Assembly (NCBI GenBank): GCA_938015445.1
Contig: CALLPE010000029.1
Coordinates: 96,084 to 160,083, forward strand
Source: an uncultured Pirellulales bacterium
GTDB taxonomy: Bacteria; Planctomycetota; Planctomycetia; Pirellulales; Thermoguttaceae
Reading direction: 5' to 3'
DNA length: 64,000 nucleotides
Shown here: positions 46,551 to 54,686 of the stretch, piece after piece
Layout of the letters: every line of letters starts with the position of its first letter
How positions within the stretch are numbered: position 1 is the first letter of the stretch
Translations under genes and position numbers: made by a program
Notes under the pieces: generated by a model
What the model saw: only the letters and a program-made list of their open reading frames with translations
Database searches by the model: none
Told to the model about the DNA's origin: nothing

Positions 46551-46660
46551 CGAAGGGCACACAGCAGGCCAGCGTTTCGGTTCTTCGCAAGGCCACCTCC
46601 AGAAAGGCGCGCCGCGCACTGTGTACTGGCGCAACGGCATCTGGGCTGAGCGGCCGGCCG

Positions 46661-48859
46661 TCAAGCCTGCCACATTATTAGTTCGTAGTCGGGCGAAGGG
46701 ACGATAGTTTCTATGACCCCTTGATTCGGCACACGCTCCACAGAGCGCTCCGCCCGGATCAGTTCCAACCAGAACTGCACGGGCTGATCGGTTTGTACAG
46801 CCAACGATTGAAAGGGGATGGCCAGTTCCAGGATCAGATCGGCGGCTGCTTCTACGGCGGCTTCAGCCACCTGGAGTCGGTTGCGATACAGCTTGGCGGC
46901 GGGCTGTTTTTGCGCCGGCTGCGATATCACCAGCTCGAATCCCTGCGGCTGGACGAAATGGACCTTCAACGAATCGACGCTGGCCAGTTGGTCGCGTACT
47001 GGGCCGTTGCGGGTATCCAGCCGCAGCAGCAACCGATCGGGATCGAAGCCGAAGTACAAATCGCAGATCAGCCCTTCGCCACTCATGCTCATCGCCCCGC
47101 GCGACCCGCTGCACACGTACCGCCCGGCATTGATCCATTCAAAGTATGTTCGTCGGCCGTCCACTCGCACGCTCAAAAGCCCGCGCGGCTCGGTGTACGC
47201 TTGCCACCGCCGGTGACCGCGGCGGATGGGCTTGCTCAGCTCGGCCGGCGGCTCGTCGCCCAACAGTGTGTAGACGTTCTGCAAGTGTTTGCGGAACAGG
47301 CGATCGAAAAGCCCATCCTGCGCGCAACTGTGACTGTCGCCATACCACCAGAACCAGTCGCTGCCTTCGGCGATGAGCAATTCCTGTCGGGCGGCGGCGA
47401 TCTGTTCGGCCGGCTTGGCCTTGCGCGCAGCAGCGTGCATCAGATGCTGGCGGGTCTCGTGCAGCAAATCCCAAGCCCGATTGCACTCCGGATGGCCAAT
47501 CCAAATGCCGAAATTGTGCTGTATCCAACTTCCGGGAAACAGATGTCCGAGCCGATCGGAAGCCGGATGCTTGTCCAAATAGTCGCATATCCGCACCGGT
47601 CGGATTCGCGGATGCTGCACAACAGCTCGGTACAACCCCCTGAGGAATTCCACCCCACTGTTGGGGTAGTACTCCCAACAATTTTCGCCGTCCAGGATTA
47701 TGCTGACCAGGGTGGGACGCTGGGGGGCGTTGCCTTGGGTAGCGCAACCGATGGCTTCCAGTTTGCCGATGAAATCGGCCACCGCGTGTTCAGGCTGATA
47801 GCGCTGATAGTGGAAGCCGATCTGGTCGCTCATAGCGTGGTCGCGAAAGACTACCTGCAACACTCGGCCTTGTTCTTCCACACGCCACGGCCGGTAGAGC
47901 ATCTCCGGATTGCGCAGGAATCCGTTGGCGTCGCGCGAAACCCAGCCTTCGGTGGAGCAAGAGAGGATTTCCTCGTCGGTGGCGATCCATTGGATTCCCG
48001 AATCGGCCAGCAGCGGCACCAACCCCTGGCAAACCGAACCCTCCGAAGGCCACATCCCCCGCGGTTTATGCTTGAAGGTGCGCTCGTGGTAAGAGATCGC
48101 TCGGCGAACATGCTCGCGCAGGTCGTCGGGGTAACCGTCCATATACTTTGGCAGCTCGACATTGGGCATTGCCCGGCGCGCCAATCGCTTGTCTAACAGC
48201 AGCGGCATTATCGGATGGAAGAACGGTGTGGTGGTAAGCTCGATCTGGCCGCACTCGTACAACTGCTGATGCAGCGGAACGACCTGACGGAGCAGTTCCA
48301 ATTGTTTGTCCAGCAGCCATTGCTTTTCGCTTTCCGTCCAGTGGCGTCCTTTCGCGCGGAAGTCGGCCAGGTCGCGATCGGTCTCGAACGCCACCGGATG
48401 GAACCACACCAGGTTCGACCAACATTGCAGGTCGATGATGTCTTTTTTGGTAAAGCGTTTGCGGGCCTGAGCGGCGCTGTCGACGTGCAGCCCCCGCTTG
48501 GCGTACAAATCAGCGTAGCGCTTGAAAGGACGAATCATCTGCTCGGGGTGAACCATAAAGAAGTTGTCGAGCAGATAGTTCATGTCCTCTTCGGTCAGTC
48601 CATCGGCCGGCAGCCGCGACACACGCAGGTGGGTATCCTCGTGACCCTGCTGAGTGTATGCGTTTAGCTGCACCAATAGGCTGGGAACAAGGTTTATCGT
48701 GGCGTGCATCTCTGGCACTTCGCGGAGCAGCATAGCCATGCCCCAGTAGTCCTTAGTGCCGTGCAGCCTGACCCACGGCATGGGGTTCTCGCGGCCCACG
48801 TCGTCCGGATAGTAAGGCTGATGCTGATGCCAGAGGAAAGCTAAAGCAACTTCGTGCAT
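46661..48859 (-). CDS. Glycoside hydrolase family 57 protein (alpha-amylase/glucanotransferase)
   Basis: A 732-aa cytoplasmic alpha-glucan-acting enzyme. GH57 motifs appear in order: motif 1 HQHQPY (11-16), a His/Phe block TTTPFFHPIMPLL, and motif 3 with the nucleophile Glu273 (GMWPSEGSV). The acid/base Asp is in VSIILDGENCWEYY, and a C-terminal segment HNFGIWIGHPECNRAWDLLH follows. The last 170 residues form a beta-rich domain. It sits 560 bp downstream of glycogen synthase on the same strand, so it probably remodels or degrades glycogen-like polymer. Branching or glucanotransferase activity cannot be told apart from the motifs. The start is the first ATG, before MHEVALAFLWHQHQP. Confidence 0.92.
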   Translation of the reverse strand: MHEVALAFLWHQHQPYYPDDVGRENPMPWVRLHGTKDYWGMAMLLREVPEMHATINLVPSLLVQLNAYTQQGHEDTHLRVSRLPADGLTEEDMNYLLDNFFMVHPEQMIRPFKRYADLYAKRGLHVDSAAQARKRFTKKDIIDLQCWSNLVWFHPVAFETDRDLADFRAKGRHWTESEKQWLLDKQLELLRQVVPLHQQLYECGQIELTTTPFFHPIMPLLLDKRLARRAMPNVELPKYMDGYPDDLREHVRRAISYHERTFKHKPRGMWPSEGSVCQGLVPLLADSGIQWIATDEEILSCSTEGWVSRDANGFLRNPEMLYRPWRVEEQGRVLQVVFRDHAMSDQIGFHYQRYQPEHAVADFIGKLEAIGCATQGNAPQRPTLVSIILDGENCWEYYPNSGVEFLRGLYRAVVQHPRIRPVRICDYLDKHPASDRLGHLFPGSWIQHNFGIWIGHPECNRAWDLLHETRQHLMHAAARKAKPAEQIAAARQELLIAEGSDWFWWYGDSHSCAQDGLFDRLFRKHLQNVYTLLGDEPPAELSKPIRRGHRRWQAYTEPRGLLSVRVDGRRTYFEWINAGRYVCSGSRGAMSMSGEGLICDLYFGFDPDRLLLRLDTRNGPVRDQLASVDSLKVHFVQPQGFELVISQPAQKQPAAKLYRNRLQVAEAAVEAAADLILELAIPFQSLAVQTDQPVQFWLELIRAERSVERVPNQGVIETIVPSPDYELIMWQA

Positions 48860-49419
48860 GTTTGTCTTCGGTTGCAGTTTCAGGTCGTAGCATGTACGCG
48901 TCGTGCGCGCATCTTGTAAAGTGGTTATTCACTGTTGGGTTCAGCGTGCAGCCCGCGTTAAGTTCTTTTTCAAGCACTGGAAGCGTAGTCTTCCGGAGAC
49001 ACAGCCGGCGCGAGCGCCGGCCCGTCCCGGACGGCCCAATTTTACCCTTTATGGTCAAAATGCGCAAAGAGGGAAAACCGTATGGCCCAGCGCTCCCAAT
49101 ACCACACAAGCCGCTGCTCCGGCAGCAGCGCCCACGCATTTCGCCACATTGCCGGGGCATTCCAGCCGGCCGGCATTAACGCCGGTTGAAGGCCAACGAT
49201 TTACTGTGCGGCTCAGACGTCGCATTCTAGCCGGCCAGCGTTAAATCGGCTTGAGAATCGCTCTAGGCGACCACTGGGCGCTACACCATGGCGCTACGAC
49301 ATTACACCATCGCGCTACACCATAACGACTGTAGCTAAGGCGTATCGCTTCAGCCGATTGCGCACGCCATAAGAAGCCGCTATGGGTCCGCCACGAGAAG
49401 CCGCGGCTCATGCGCTCGC
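48860..49419. other. Intergenic region with short direct repeats (49278-49323, 49367-49414)
   Basis: 560 bp between GH57 and glgA. GCGCTACACCAT occurs at 49278 and 49312 with a variant between them. CCATAAGAAGCCGC (49367) recurs as CCACGAGAAGCCGC (49391), a 24-bp step, ending next to the stop of glgA. No gene is seen. Confidence 0.6.
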
Positions 49420-50913
49420 TTATGCGCCCGCTTGCCCGCTGGCCTGCCGGGCACGCTGAGCGGTCAGCGCGTACAGCTCTACGTATTGCTTTGCGCTGCG
49501 AGCCCAGGACCAATCCTGGCTCATGCCGGTAGTGACGAGCTGACGCCACACATCGGGCTGATGATACGCCTGGCACGCCTGATTCAACGTTTCGGCCAAG
49601 GCAATCGCGCTGTATTCCTGGAAGGAGAATCCGTTGGGGGGGCTGCTGGCGCCGGTTTCGTGCAGACCGGTGATCGTGTCGGCCAGTCCGCCAGTGGCAC
49701 GCACCACCGGAACCGTACCGTACTTCAGGCTGTACAGTTGGCTTAGCCCGCAAGGCTCATACCGGCTGGGCATAAGGAACATATCGGCACCGGCCTCGAT
49801 ACGGTGGGCCAGCGGGTCGGAGAATCCCAAATGCACAGCCACACGGTGCGGGAACCGTTCGGCCAGTGTTTCCAGCAACCGATGGTACTTAGGCTGCCCG
49901 GTACCTAGGATCACCCATTGCGCGTCGGTCGTCTGCACCCAGCGCTGGATCACCTCGGCGATCAGGTCCAGCCCCTTCTGATCGGTCAGCCGGCCGATGA
50001 AACCGATCAGTGGGGTCCGGGGGGCTTCGGGCAAACCCATCTCGCGCTGCAACGCCGCCTTGCAGATGGGCTTCTTTTCCCAAACCGTATTGATGTCGTA
50101 GTTGGCGGCGATGTGCGGATCGGTTGCCGGGTTCCAATCGCCGTTGTCGGTCCCGTTGAGAATCCCGTGAAGCACATCGCGCCGATGTTGCAGCACGCCT
50201 TCTAACCCGCAGCCCAGCGGACTGCTCTGAATCTCTTGCGCATACCGAGGACTGACTGTGCTGATCGAATCGGCGAACACCAGACCGGTCTTCAACAGGT
50301 TCAGCTTCCCGTGGAACTCCATCTGATGCCAGTTAAAGTACTTCCAATCCAGCCCGGTCAGCAGCATGTCCCAGTGCCAGAATTGCCCTTGGTAGCTGAT
50401 GTTGTGGATGGTCATCAGGCTACCTAGCCCCTGATAACCAGGCCGATGTTGGTATTCGATTTTCAGATAAGCTGGGATCAGCCCGGTTTGCCAGTCGTTG
50501 CAATGAATCACGTCGAGCTTCAGCTCCAGCAGCCTGATGGCCTCCATCACCGCTCGGCAGAAAAACACAAATCGTTCACAGTTGTCGATGTAATCCTTTC
50601 CCTCGCTGCCGTAGAGTTCATCGCGGTCGAAATACTGGTCCTGCTGCACCAGATACACCGGTACGTCGGCGTTAGGCAGATTGCTTTGCAGCAGATGGCC
50701 TGCGACCATCTTGCTTCCCACGGGCACGATGAAGTCGATTCCCAGAGGCACGATCTTCTGACCGCAGTACCGCGTCTGCCGATACGCCGGCATGATAACC
50801 GCCGCCTGGTGGCCGAGTTGGGCGACTTCTCTGGGCAGTGCGCCGCAGACATCGGCCAGCCCGCCAGTCTTCGCAAACGGAACCGCCTCGCTAGTCGCCA
50901 GCAGTATGTTCAC
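49420..50913 (-). CDS. glgA: Glycogen synthase (ADP-glucose, GT5)
   Basis: A 497-aa enzyme that adds glucose from ADP-glucose to the growing alpha-1,4-glucan. The N-terminal substrate motif KTGGLADVCGALP (15-27) is intact, as are DVIHCNDWQTGLIPAYLK and the C-terminal retaining-glycosyltransferase site LMPSRYEPCGLSQLYSLKYG with its catalytic Glu, plus IGRLTDQKGLDLI. Length is normal. The C-terminal tail (AQRARQASGQAGA) is short and low complexity. With the GH57 enzyme downstream it suggests glycogen storage. No glgC or glgB is in the window. Confidence 0.97.
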   Translation of the reverse strand: MNILLATSEAVPFAKTGGLADVCGALPREVAQLGHQAAVIMPAYRQTRYCGQKIVPLGIDFIVPVGSKMVAGHLLQSNLPNADVPVYLVQQDQYFDRDELYGSEGKDYIDNCERFVFFCRAVMEAIRLLELKLDVIHCNDWQTGLIPAYLKIEYQHRPGYQGLGSLMTIHNISYQGQFWHWDMLLTGLDWKYFNWHQMEFHGKLNLLKTGLVFADSISTVSPRYAQEIQSSPLGCGLEGVLQHRRDVLHGILNGTDNGDWNPATDPHIAANYDINTVWEKKPICKAALQREMGLPEAPRTPLIGFIGRLTDQKGLDLIAEVIQRWVQTTDAQWVILGTGQPKYHRLLETLAERFPHRVAVHLGFSDPLAHRIEAGADMFLMPSRYEPCGLSQLYSLKYGTVPVVRATGGLADTITGLHETGASSPPNGFSFQEYSAIALAETLNQACQAYHQPDVWRQLVTTGMSQDWSWARSAKQYVELYALTAQRARQASGQAGA

Positions 50914-51707
50914 GGCAGACCTCCGTCGACTGTTTGGCGCACAAGGCGCCGCCGTCCTCTGTCAGCAACTGATTATGCCGAATCCGCGCCCGCTACAAAA
51001 GGCAGCACCGTTAAATACACTCTTTCCGATACAATCAGTCGCGACGTGTTCTCCAGCAATCTTATCCTCTACAGAATTCTTAGCTTATGGGCGGGCGATG
51101 TGCCTGGATAACAAGCTCCACAGCACAACAAACATCCGACCGACGCTGTGGGCGGTGACGCTGGTGCGGGCAGAACCAGCCGCGCACAGGGCGAAGTGCC
51201 GCCCGGCCAGTTCTGCCGTGTGCCGTGGGCTGCCCACCCTAGGCAGTTGGCCGTACGATGTCTGGTGCCTGCGCTGCGCGTTTCGCGCTATACAATCATT
51301 CCTGTGGCGTCCGCTTTGTGCCGCTCAGCGTCCATCCCTGCCAGTCGCCCTGTGGCCGCGCACGCAGAAAGACCGCCTTCCGAACCGACACCTCCAACGC
51401 AATAAGCTAACAGCGCATGACCAGAAACCGCGGGAGTCCTTGTCGGCACAGCCCGAGGCCGCCCAATCCAACCGACCGAAAACCGACCTTCAGGCCGCAA
51501 TACACGCTGAGAAAGTCGATCGACCACATGCCCATACCAAACACAATACCAGTTTAACACGGTATCGCTTTCCTCATTGACGCTCGATTGCTCGACACTT
51601 AGCATAGTAGTGGAGGCGGGGCGACAGTGACTAATCGAGCTGGTTGCTGACCAGCAGAAGCAAGCAAGACGTAGGCAGCAGAACTCAGCAGTCGGGGGCA
51701 AAGAGCG
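50914..51707. other. Intergenic region without recognisable gene
   Basis: About 790 bp between divergent genes. Several open frames occur on both strands, but none has a plausible ribosome binding site together with protein-like composition. Promoters of glgA and of the hydrolase-like gene must lie here; none was identified. Confidence 0.4.
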
Positions 51708-52769
51708 ATGGGCAAACAACATTTCGCTTGGCTGCGTGTATTAGCCGGTGTGGGACTAGGCGGCTGCGGCCAGTCGCGGGGTATAGTTGTCCCGGCGTTT
51801 GCCGGCTGGTGGGCTTTATGTTACGTGCTGTTGATGCCCGCGTGGGCTTTGGCGCAACCGAAATCGAAGGAGGACGAAGGACCAAAGATCCCCCCGCCCG
51901 AAGACGCAGTAGTTCAAACCGCCGACGGGGTAACCATCAGTCTGACTTACTACGGCAGCAACAAGGGCAGGGAAGCAGTGCCGGTGGTGCTGCTGCACGG
52001 TCATCGAGGTAGTAGAAAAGACTTTGCGCCGTTGGCTTTGTATTTGCAGGCGCTGGGCCACGCAGTGGTTGCGCCTGATTTGCGGGGCCACGGCGAAAGC
52101 ATGATCAGAAAAGTTGGCACCCGCAGCGAAACCCTGGATGCCAGCCGCTTTACGGCCCGGGATATAGAGGCCATGTCGAGGCTGGACATGATCATGATCA
52201 AAGAGTATCTGTGGACCAAGCACAACGCCGGCGAGCTTAACCTGAACCGGTTGTGCCTGGTCGGCGCAGAGATGGGTGCATCGGTGGCCATGGATTTTGC
52301 CGCTTACGACGCGGTTGGGTACATGCAGGGCAATCCCCCCGGCAGTCCGACTTATGGGGCACTACAGGTCGGGCGTTTCGTCAAGGCAATCGTGCTCATT
52401 TCTCCGGAGTGGTCCTTCCGTGGTCTGACAATGGCTGGGCCTTTGAATAATCCGTTCGTTTCGCGGTCTATTCCGATGCTGATACTTGTCGGCGGCGAGT
52501 CGACTCGGTTGGTGGCCGACGCCGAGCGCATCCACAAACTGCTGAGCAAGAACCACCCCGAACCATCCGAAGAAGACCGCGACAAGTACCTGGCCAAAAA
52601 GACCTTGTTCCTAGGCGTGTTAAAGACCGGGATGCAAGGCACCAAAATGCTTCAGGATAAGAAATTGGGTGTCGAGAAACACATCGCACGGTTCATCCAC
52701 CTGCGCTTGATCAATAGCGACGAAGCCCGGGAGTGGACCTGGAAAGAACTGCGAAAGCCCCACCAATAA
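51708..52769 (+). CDS. Exported alpha/beta-hydrolase-fold protein lacking the nucleophile Ser
   Basis: 353 aa with a hydrophobic leader (VVPAFAGWWALCYVLLMPAWALAQ). The alpha/beta-hydrolase fold is clear: VPVVLLHGHRGSRKDFAPLA (oxyanion region), AVVAPDLRGHGES, the nucleophile-elbow strand RLCLVGAEMGAS, and PMLILVGGESTRLV. In the elbow the usual G-x-S-x-G is G186-A-E188-M-G190, so the catalytic Ser is replaced by Glu. The protein is probably not a classical esterase; it may be a binding protein or use another mechanism. A late His (EKHIARFIH) is present. It stands alone, and its 3' end is duplicated 73 bp downstream. Confidence 0.8.
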   Translation: MGKQHFAWLRVLAGVGLGGCGQSRGIVVPAFAGWWALCYVLLMPAWALAQPKSKEDEGPKIPPPEDAVVQTADGVTISLTYYGSNKGREAVPVVLLHGHRGSRKDFAPLALYLQALGHAVVAPDLRGHGESMIRKVGTRSETLDASRFTARDIEAMSRLDMIMIKEYLWTKHNAGELNLNRLCLVGAEMGASVAMDFAAYDAVGYMQGNPPGSPTYGALQVGRFVKAIVLISPEWSFRGLTMAGPLNNPFVSRSIPMLILVGGESTRLVADAERIHKLLSKNHPEPSEEDRDKYLAKKTLFLGVLKTGMQGTKMLQDKKLGVEKHIARFIHLRLINSDEAREWTWKELRKPHQ

Positions 52770-52868
52770 ACGCCTTTTTATCGGCACATCCACTAACGGG
52801 TGGCTGTTAACGTGGGGTAGACAACTGAGAGCCCACCAATAAACTCCCTATTGTCCGCTCGTCCATCG
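52757..52868 (+). repeat. 73-bp-spaced duplication of gene 3' end including stop
   Basis: The gene end AAGCCCCACCAATAAACGCC (from 52755) recurs at about 52828 as AGAGCCCACCAATAAACTCC. TTTTTATCGGCACATCCAC / CTATTGTCCGCTCGTCCAT follow in both copies. The stop codon TAA is within the copied stretch. Confidence 0.8.
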
Positions 52869-53088
52869 TGGGAACTTCCGCCTCCTGAAGCGCCCACATA
52901 GCCGGTTCTTTATGTAGTGCCGTAAAGGCGGCTATCAGCACTTTTTCGGGCCAATCAGTGCGGCGCTAAAAGTTTGCCATCACCAGCGCTACAAGCTCGT
53001 CGCACGCGTTCCGGCATGCTCTCTGTAGCCGACGCTGATCGTGGGCAGCACCCAGCGCCGAATATCGGGGCAATGCTGATCACCAGCG

Positions 53089-53202
53089 CAATGTTTACAT
53101 GGCCATGCGGCGACTGCATGATTGTCGTATCGGCCCGATGCACAATACGCGTGGCAATGTTTACATCCCCGTTCGGCAACTGCATGATTGCCCGATGCAC
53201 GT
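53089..53202. repeat. 66-bp tandem duplication
   Basis: CAATGTTTACAT......GGC(G/A)ACTGCATGATTG....CGATGCAC is present at 53089 and again at 53155. The period is a multiple of three and an open frame on the minus strand has a 22-residue repeat, but no gene signals accompany it. The interval 52869-53367 otherwise shows no gene. Confidence 0.8.
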
Positions 53203-53367
53203 CTATCGGCAGAGGCCGGCCCTAAATTTGCACGCTCGACTTCCGGACTGCGGTTTTGACTTGTAGCTGTGCCGACCTATGCTTGAAGTAGGATGACATC
53301 ACCGCTGTCGGACTATTCTGGTTGATTTATCTTTTCGTTCGCGCCTGCCGGCAGGGAGACGCCTACC

Positions 53368-53541
53368 ATGCGGTGTATATGGCACTTATTACGCAACGAC
53401 GAAGCGGCAACTGCCGTCGAATATGCTGTACTGCTGGCGATGATACTGCTGGCCGTCATCGGCGCTATCGGGTCTGTGGGCGTGCAATCGGGCGGAATGT
53501 GGGGGCACACGCGCGCCGAACTACAAAGGTTCGGGTTCTAA
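53368..53541 (+). CDS. Flp/Fap-type pilin subunit, 57 aa
   Basis: A 57-aa protein, MRCIWHLLRNDEAATAVEYA followed by VLLAMILLAVIGAIGSVGVQ. The Flp pilin signature is a short basic leader, Glu at the fifth position of the processed helix (AVEYAVLLAM), and a single hydrophobic helix. Prepilin peptidase would cut before the helix. Flp pilins build Tad-type adhesive pili. GGGAG lies 9 nt upstream of the ATG. The common Flp leader reads DE(x)GATAVEYALL; here it is NDEAATAVEYAVLL. No tad/cpa genes are in the window, so it is an orphan pilin gene next to the convergent Nudix gene. Confidence 0.88.
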   Translation: MRCIWHLLRNDEAATAVEYAVLLAMILLAVIGAIGSVGVQSGGMWGHTRAELQRFGF

Positions 53542-53575
53542 CAGGCGCCCGCCTCTGTGACCATCCGTCGAGCCG

Positions 53576-54133
53576 CTAGAGTTTCATATCAGACGCTGAA
53601 ACAACCGGCCGGCTGAACAGACGGTAGTAAAACAGGGCCACCAACGTCTTGGCGTCCTGAATTCTCCCGTCACGCGCCATTGCCAGCGCCTCTTCCAGCG
53701 GCAACAACAACGGTTCAAGCTGCTCGCCTGTCTCCAGCGACTGCTCACCGGGCGTCAAGCCCGTGGCCACGAACACGTGCATGCGCTCGTCGAGTATGCC
53801 CGGCGACATGTAAAAACTGAGCAAATGCTCGACCCGCCCGGCCCGGTAGCCGGTCTCCTCGGCCAGCTCGCGGCGCGCTGTGTCCAGCGGATCTTCATCC
53901 GGCTCCAGCGTACCTGCCGGTAGTTCCACCAGTGTCTGACCGACGGCCGGGCGAAAGTTCCGCACCAGGCAAACCCGGCCATCATCCAATAGCGGCAGAA
54001 CGACCACTGCGCCGGGATGCCGCACCACTTCGCGCATCAGAGTGGAACCATCCGGCAATTGCTGAATGACCTTTACCACGCGAAAAATGCGCCCGGTAAA
54101 CAACACTTCCGACTCTTTACACACCTGAGACAT
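53576..54133 (-). CDS. Nudix hydrolase, ADP-ribose pyrophosphatase type
   Basis: A 185-aa cytoplasmic enzyme that probably hydrolyses ADP-ribose or related nucleoside diphosphate sugars. The Nudix box is perfect: G74-x5-E80-x7-R88-E-L-x-E92-E93-x-G95-Y. Flanking blocks (REVVRHPGAVVVLPLLDDGR; LVRNFRPAVGQTLVELPAGT; FYMSPGILDERMHVFVA) match the ADPRase subfamily. The first 21 bp of the gene (start codon included) are duplicated immediately upstream, and the second ATG would be out of frame. It converges with the pilin gene 34 bp away. Confidence 0.95.
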   Translation of the reverse strand: MSQVCKESEVLFTGRIFRVVKVIQQLPDGSTLMREVVRHPGAVVVLPLLDDGRVCLVRNFRPAVGQTLVELPAGTLEPDEDPLDTARRELAEETGYRAGRVEHLLSFYMSPGILDERMHVFVATGLTPGEQSLETGEQLEPLLLPLEEALAMARDGRIQDAKTLVALFYYRLFSRPVVSASDMKL

Positions 54134-54155
54134 CCTCTTTACACACCTGAGACAT
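54113..54155 (-). repeat. Identical 21-bp duplication of a gene's first codons
   Basis: CTCTTTACACACCTGAGACA plus T at 54113-54133 is the reverse complement of the first seven codons of the Nudix gene. The same 21 bp recur at 54135-54155, with a one-base spacer. The copies are identical, so the duplication is recent. It puts a second ATG 22 bp upstream in another frame. Confidence 0.97.
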
Positions 54156-54686
54156 CTGACGCTCGACTTGCGTTGTTTCCACTGACAAACCAGTAGGCAG
54201 ACTGTAATAAGCGTGACAGCCAGTTTAGCGGCCCGCCACTGCCGTCACAACGCCCGATCGAACTGACTGCAAACAGCTTGCCCTGGCCAGCGACGGCTTA
54301 TCGGTTGGCCAGATTTCCTTTGCCAGTTGCGACGATGCCGTAAATAACGGCACGAGGGGACTGGCTTGCCGCCGGCCCGCCGCGCCCAAATCGGCCTCAC
54401 CCGCTCCACGGCGCGCGACGAAGAAGAAAAGTCGCGTATTTATAGCACTTCCGGCGGGCAAGGTCGGCGCAGACGCAATCAGTAAGGTATGGTTTTCTTG
54501 TAGGCTGACTGCTGTCCATCTGCATGGTTTCAGTTCCAAGAACTGGACATAAATGCGAACGTGTTCCCGCGCCCGTTGAACCCGGAATTACAGGTAAGTC
54601 CGTGTGGCGGGCAGGTTCGCCATTCGGCGGCCCTATTTCGCGTCCCGCACAAGCAGCAGCAAGTGTACCCTTCGGGGAACGTGCCC
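54156..54686. other. Intergenic region between divergent genes
   Basis: About 530 bp upstream of the Nudix gene and of the HD-GYP gene. No gene, RNA or clear promoter element was identified. An in-frame GTG at 54561 would extend the HD-GYP protein but has no supporting site. Confidence 0.4.

Noticed and set aside
49241..49753. 170-codon minus-strand frame over the 3' part of glgA
   Set aside because: It is a shadow of glgA extended through the repeat region, with no start signal.
53322..53579. 85-codon frame overlapping the pilin
   Set aside because: It is a different frame from the Flp pilin and has no family-like content. The pilin frame (53368-53541) explains the region.
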